This document shows, one piece after another, positions 62,246 through 64,000 of a DNA stretch of 64,000 nt (position 1 is the first letter of the stretch; each line of letters begins with the position of its first letter). Origin of the DNA: Nipponacmea schrenckii. Taxonomy: Eukaryota; Mollusca; Gastropoda; Lottiidae. The translations under genes were made by a program, and so were the position numbers. A model generated the notes under the pieces. That model saw only the letters and a program-made list of their open reading frames with translations. It was not told the DNA's origin and did no database searches. The stretch covers positions 19,127,398 through 19,191,397 of the forward strand of contig JAUJPP010000003.1 in assembly GCA_030562195.1 (NCBI GenBank), in the 5' to 3' direction.

Positions 62246-63787
62246 TCACCCTGAAATCGGGATAGCGCGATGAAACGGATGATGTGGATGGATGTGGACT
62301 TTCTGTTGATCAACTTGGATCCCTGGACACAAATGATCTAAAGTCTTTACTTTTCTTTTCAAAGATGCTTTCATAATATTGATGTTATCGAGCTGTTTCT
62401 GTATCTGTGCACCAACCTCTTCTGTATTCTGACAATTAGCACCATCACCATCTGTTGCTGTTAAACCCGATGATATTGAGCGCAGTCTTGACTCATCTAA
62501 ATCAAATGGCTCGTGTTGGTCAAACCAACCTTGAATGGTGTGCATGTCCGCGAAATCCCGAATGCTCCTTGTCGTCCCTGGGTCTGTGTGCTGTTCGCTT
62601 GTCTTGTGTTTGACGTTTGTATCTGGTCACTTCGTCGTAGCTGATGGAAAACACTAACGGGACAATTCATTGTTCAGCCACTTCGATCCAAACACATGAT
62701 CCAGTTCAACACCTAAGCCAAACAGGGTTGGGGTTATTACTGATCTTGGTCGGGCTGTCTGAATAATGCAGTGTCCAATACTGCTTTGCTTTAGTTCTGA
62801 AGGGACAATATGCTTTAGGAATGTCTGTAGGTGTTGCGGTATCCAATTAGAACTCTTTTCAGAATCCGTTATATCATCATTAGTAGGATAAGACTTTGAA
62901 TCATATTTTATCTCTCTGATTCCCGACTTTATTATCTTTGCTGCAGCTGTCACTATTCGATCAGCTTCATCATCGATGTTGTCAACCTTTTTCGAGTACC
63001 ATTCTTCATGTATTATGTATCTGGCTATGTTTAGAAAGTCTTTATAGCGCTCCTGTAACTTTTGTTTCAGCCTTTTAGTTGTGTAGACATCTGATCCACC
63101 ACTGAAAGTAGTCATCTTAACATGCAATTCAGAGAGGGTGTACAAATCTGCATCACATTCAGATTCCAGCCAATTGCATAGCATGTCAAGCAGTGTCTCC
63201 TCTCTTGATTCTCTGGTCTTCCTGGAGTCACGTTGCTTGTTATGGTGTCGATATTTCTAACGAGTATGAACTTTGAGTAACAGTTACTGTGGTAGACGGC
63301 TTCAGCTGCAACTAAGTCAATGCACCCATTGAGCCGATCTTGAACTTCAGCTGCCCACTGATCTCCTCTCATTTTACAACACTCTAGAAGTTTTTGACGG
63401 AATGGGAGGGTCGCGACTTGATACACTGGGGTCCTACCAGGATGACGCAGTTTTATGCAGTTTTACCACAAACCATACAATTATCTTTCCAGTTAAATGG
63501 CATCAAGCTAGACCTCAATTTCTTAGTACATGGCATTTCTACATTGTTACAAAGCAATCGTTTCTGGTCTGTGAAATCTCTCCGGCAGTTTGTATGTACC
63601 AGCACTTTTCCAATTGGTGTCGTGAAAATATGTTCTTTCAAATAACTGTTTAAATCCAACAAATCACGTTTTTCGCTACAGTTAATAAGAGTCAGCAACC
63701 CCTTTCGGGTGACAGATAAAAAAAACTTTCATCTTCATTAAAGTCCTGCTTACACAGTACACAATAGTCTTCGCGAAAGTCGGACAT
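62246..63787 (-). pseudogene. N-terminal part of the same multicopy protein family (decayed)
   Basis: The likely original start is ATG at 63,787: MSDFREDYCVLCKQDF, a Cys-pair N-terminus. After a shift at about 63,705 come LTLINCSEKRDLLDLNSYL, VLVHTNCRRDFTD and WKDNCMVCGKTA (63,698-63,453). Then LLECCKMRGDQWAAEVQDR and DLVAAEAVYHSNCYSKFI (63,426-63,250); a shift; LCNWLESECDADLYTLSEL, SNWIPQHLQTFLKHIVPSE, ARPRSVITPTLFGLGVELDH and FGSKWLNNELS (63,184-62,654). A further shift leads to SYDEVTRYK and then MHTIQGWFDQHEPFDLDES with SGLTATDGDGANC (62,545-62,246). The order and motifs match the N-terminal half of the family whose C-terminal half lies at 54.2-56.1 kb. The paired Cys and His residues suggest zinc binding; function unknown. 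No introns. Confidence 0.8.
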
Positions 63788-64000
63788 ATTGCCAATGTAG
63801 TACTCTAAAACATCAGATGTTGGTAATTCTTTTAATAACTCAATTATTTGCTAATAAGAATAATGGTTCGTGGCATAAGTAGCGAGATGTTGCACTACAA
63901 ATTCGGAATGTTCTGTCAGTAACATTTATTTTTAATGGAAATTATGTGTTTCCGTACTTTTTTTAATCTAACGGGAGAATTCTTATAAGTTCAGGCAATT
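63788..64000. other. upstream of the pseudogene, nothing recognised
   Basis: AT-rich text; no promoter element or earlier Met in frame that I can support. Confidence 0.4.

Overview
The window reads as low-gene-density, AT-rich animal DNA. I infer a lophotrochozoan, most likely a mollusc: it carries an intact invertebrate-style vesicular acetylcholine transporter, several clades of non-LTR retrotransposon, tRNA-derived SINEs, and the short repeat phrases (tgaccttgacctt, gtcaagggcaataactc, GGAC microsatellite) that I associate with bivalve and gastropod genomes. The species is not identifiable by eye.

Only two host genes are supported. At 1-1403 (minus) lies the single-exon vesicular acetylcholine transporter, cut by the window edge. 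At 61,043-61,357 (plus) lies a first coding exon with a signal peptide and most of a PAN/apple domain, ending at a GT donor. The long stretches 1.4-13.4, 19.4-26, 28.9-34 kb hold nothing I can call a gene.

The rest is repeats. Three LINEs, all plus strand, have three different 3' tails: a decayed one at 13.4-15.3 kb ending in (ACT)n, a 5'-truncated Jockey/CR1-like one at about 26.1-28.4 kb ending in (ATCT)n, and a nearly full-length L1/Tx1-like one at 35,101-40,714 with poly(A). The third sits inside a 14/15-bp purine-rich minisatellite (34.2-35.1 and 40.7-42.1 kb). A 36-bp minisatellite open on both strands fills 17.7-19.4 kb.

From 43.2 to 57.9 kb there is a nested structure. A large inverted repeat (left arm 43.2-45.9 kb, right arm 50.1-52.1 kb, plus a second tandem copy of the right end to 57.9 kb) carries a conserved 16-bp palindrome in each of its three ends. 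Inserted in the second right end are two related terminal-inverted-repeat elements, A (52,212-52,650) and B (52,726-57,671). Both have 6-bp target duplications, matching ends (GGTGGY...ATACGACAT) and subterminal arrays of the palindrome CACC-NN-GGTG. B in turn contains a TACGCCCAC-ended repeat, which contains the C-terminal half of a large decayed protein family. The N-terminal half of the same family, same strand, lies at 62.2-63.8 kb. This family is widespread and multicopy in aquatic invertebrates as I recall it; its C-terminal half has motifs reminiscent of FEN/XPG-type nucleases, which is my inference. The A/B element family is the best candidate for something not previously described.
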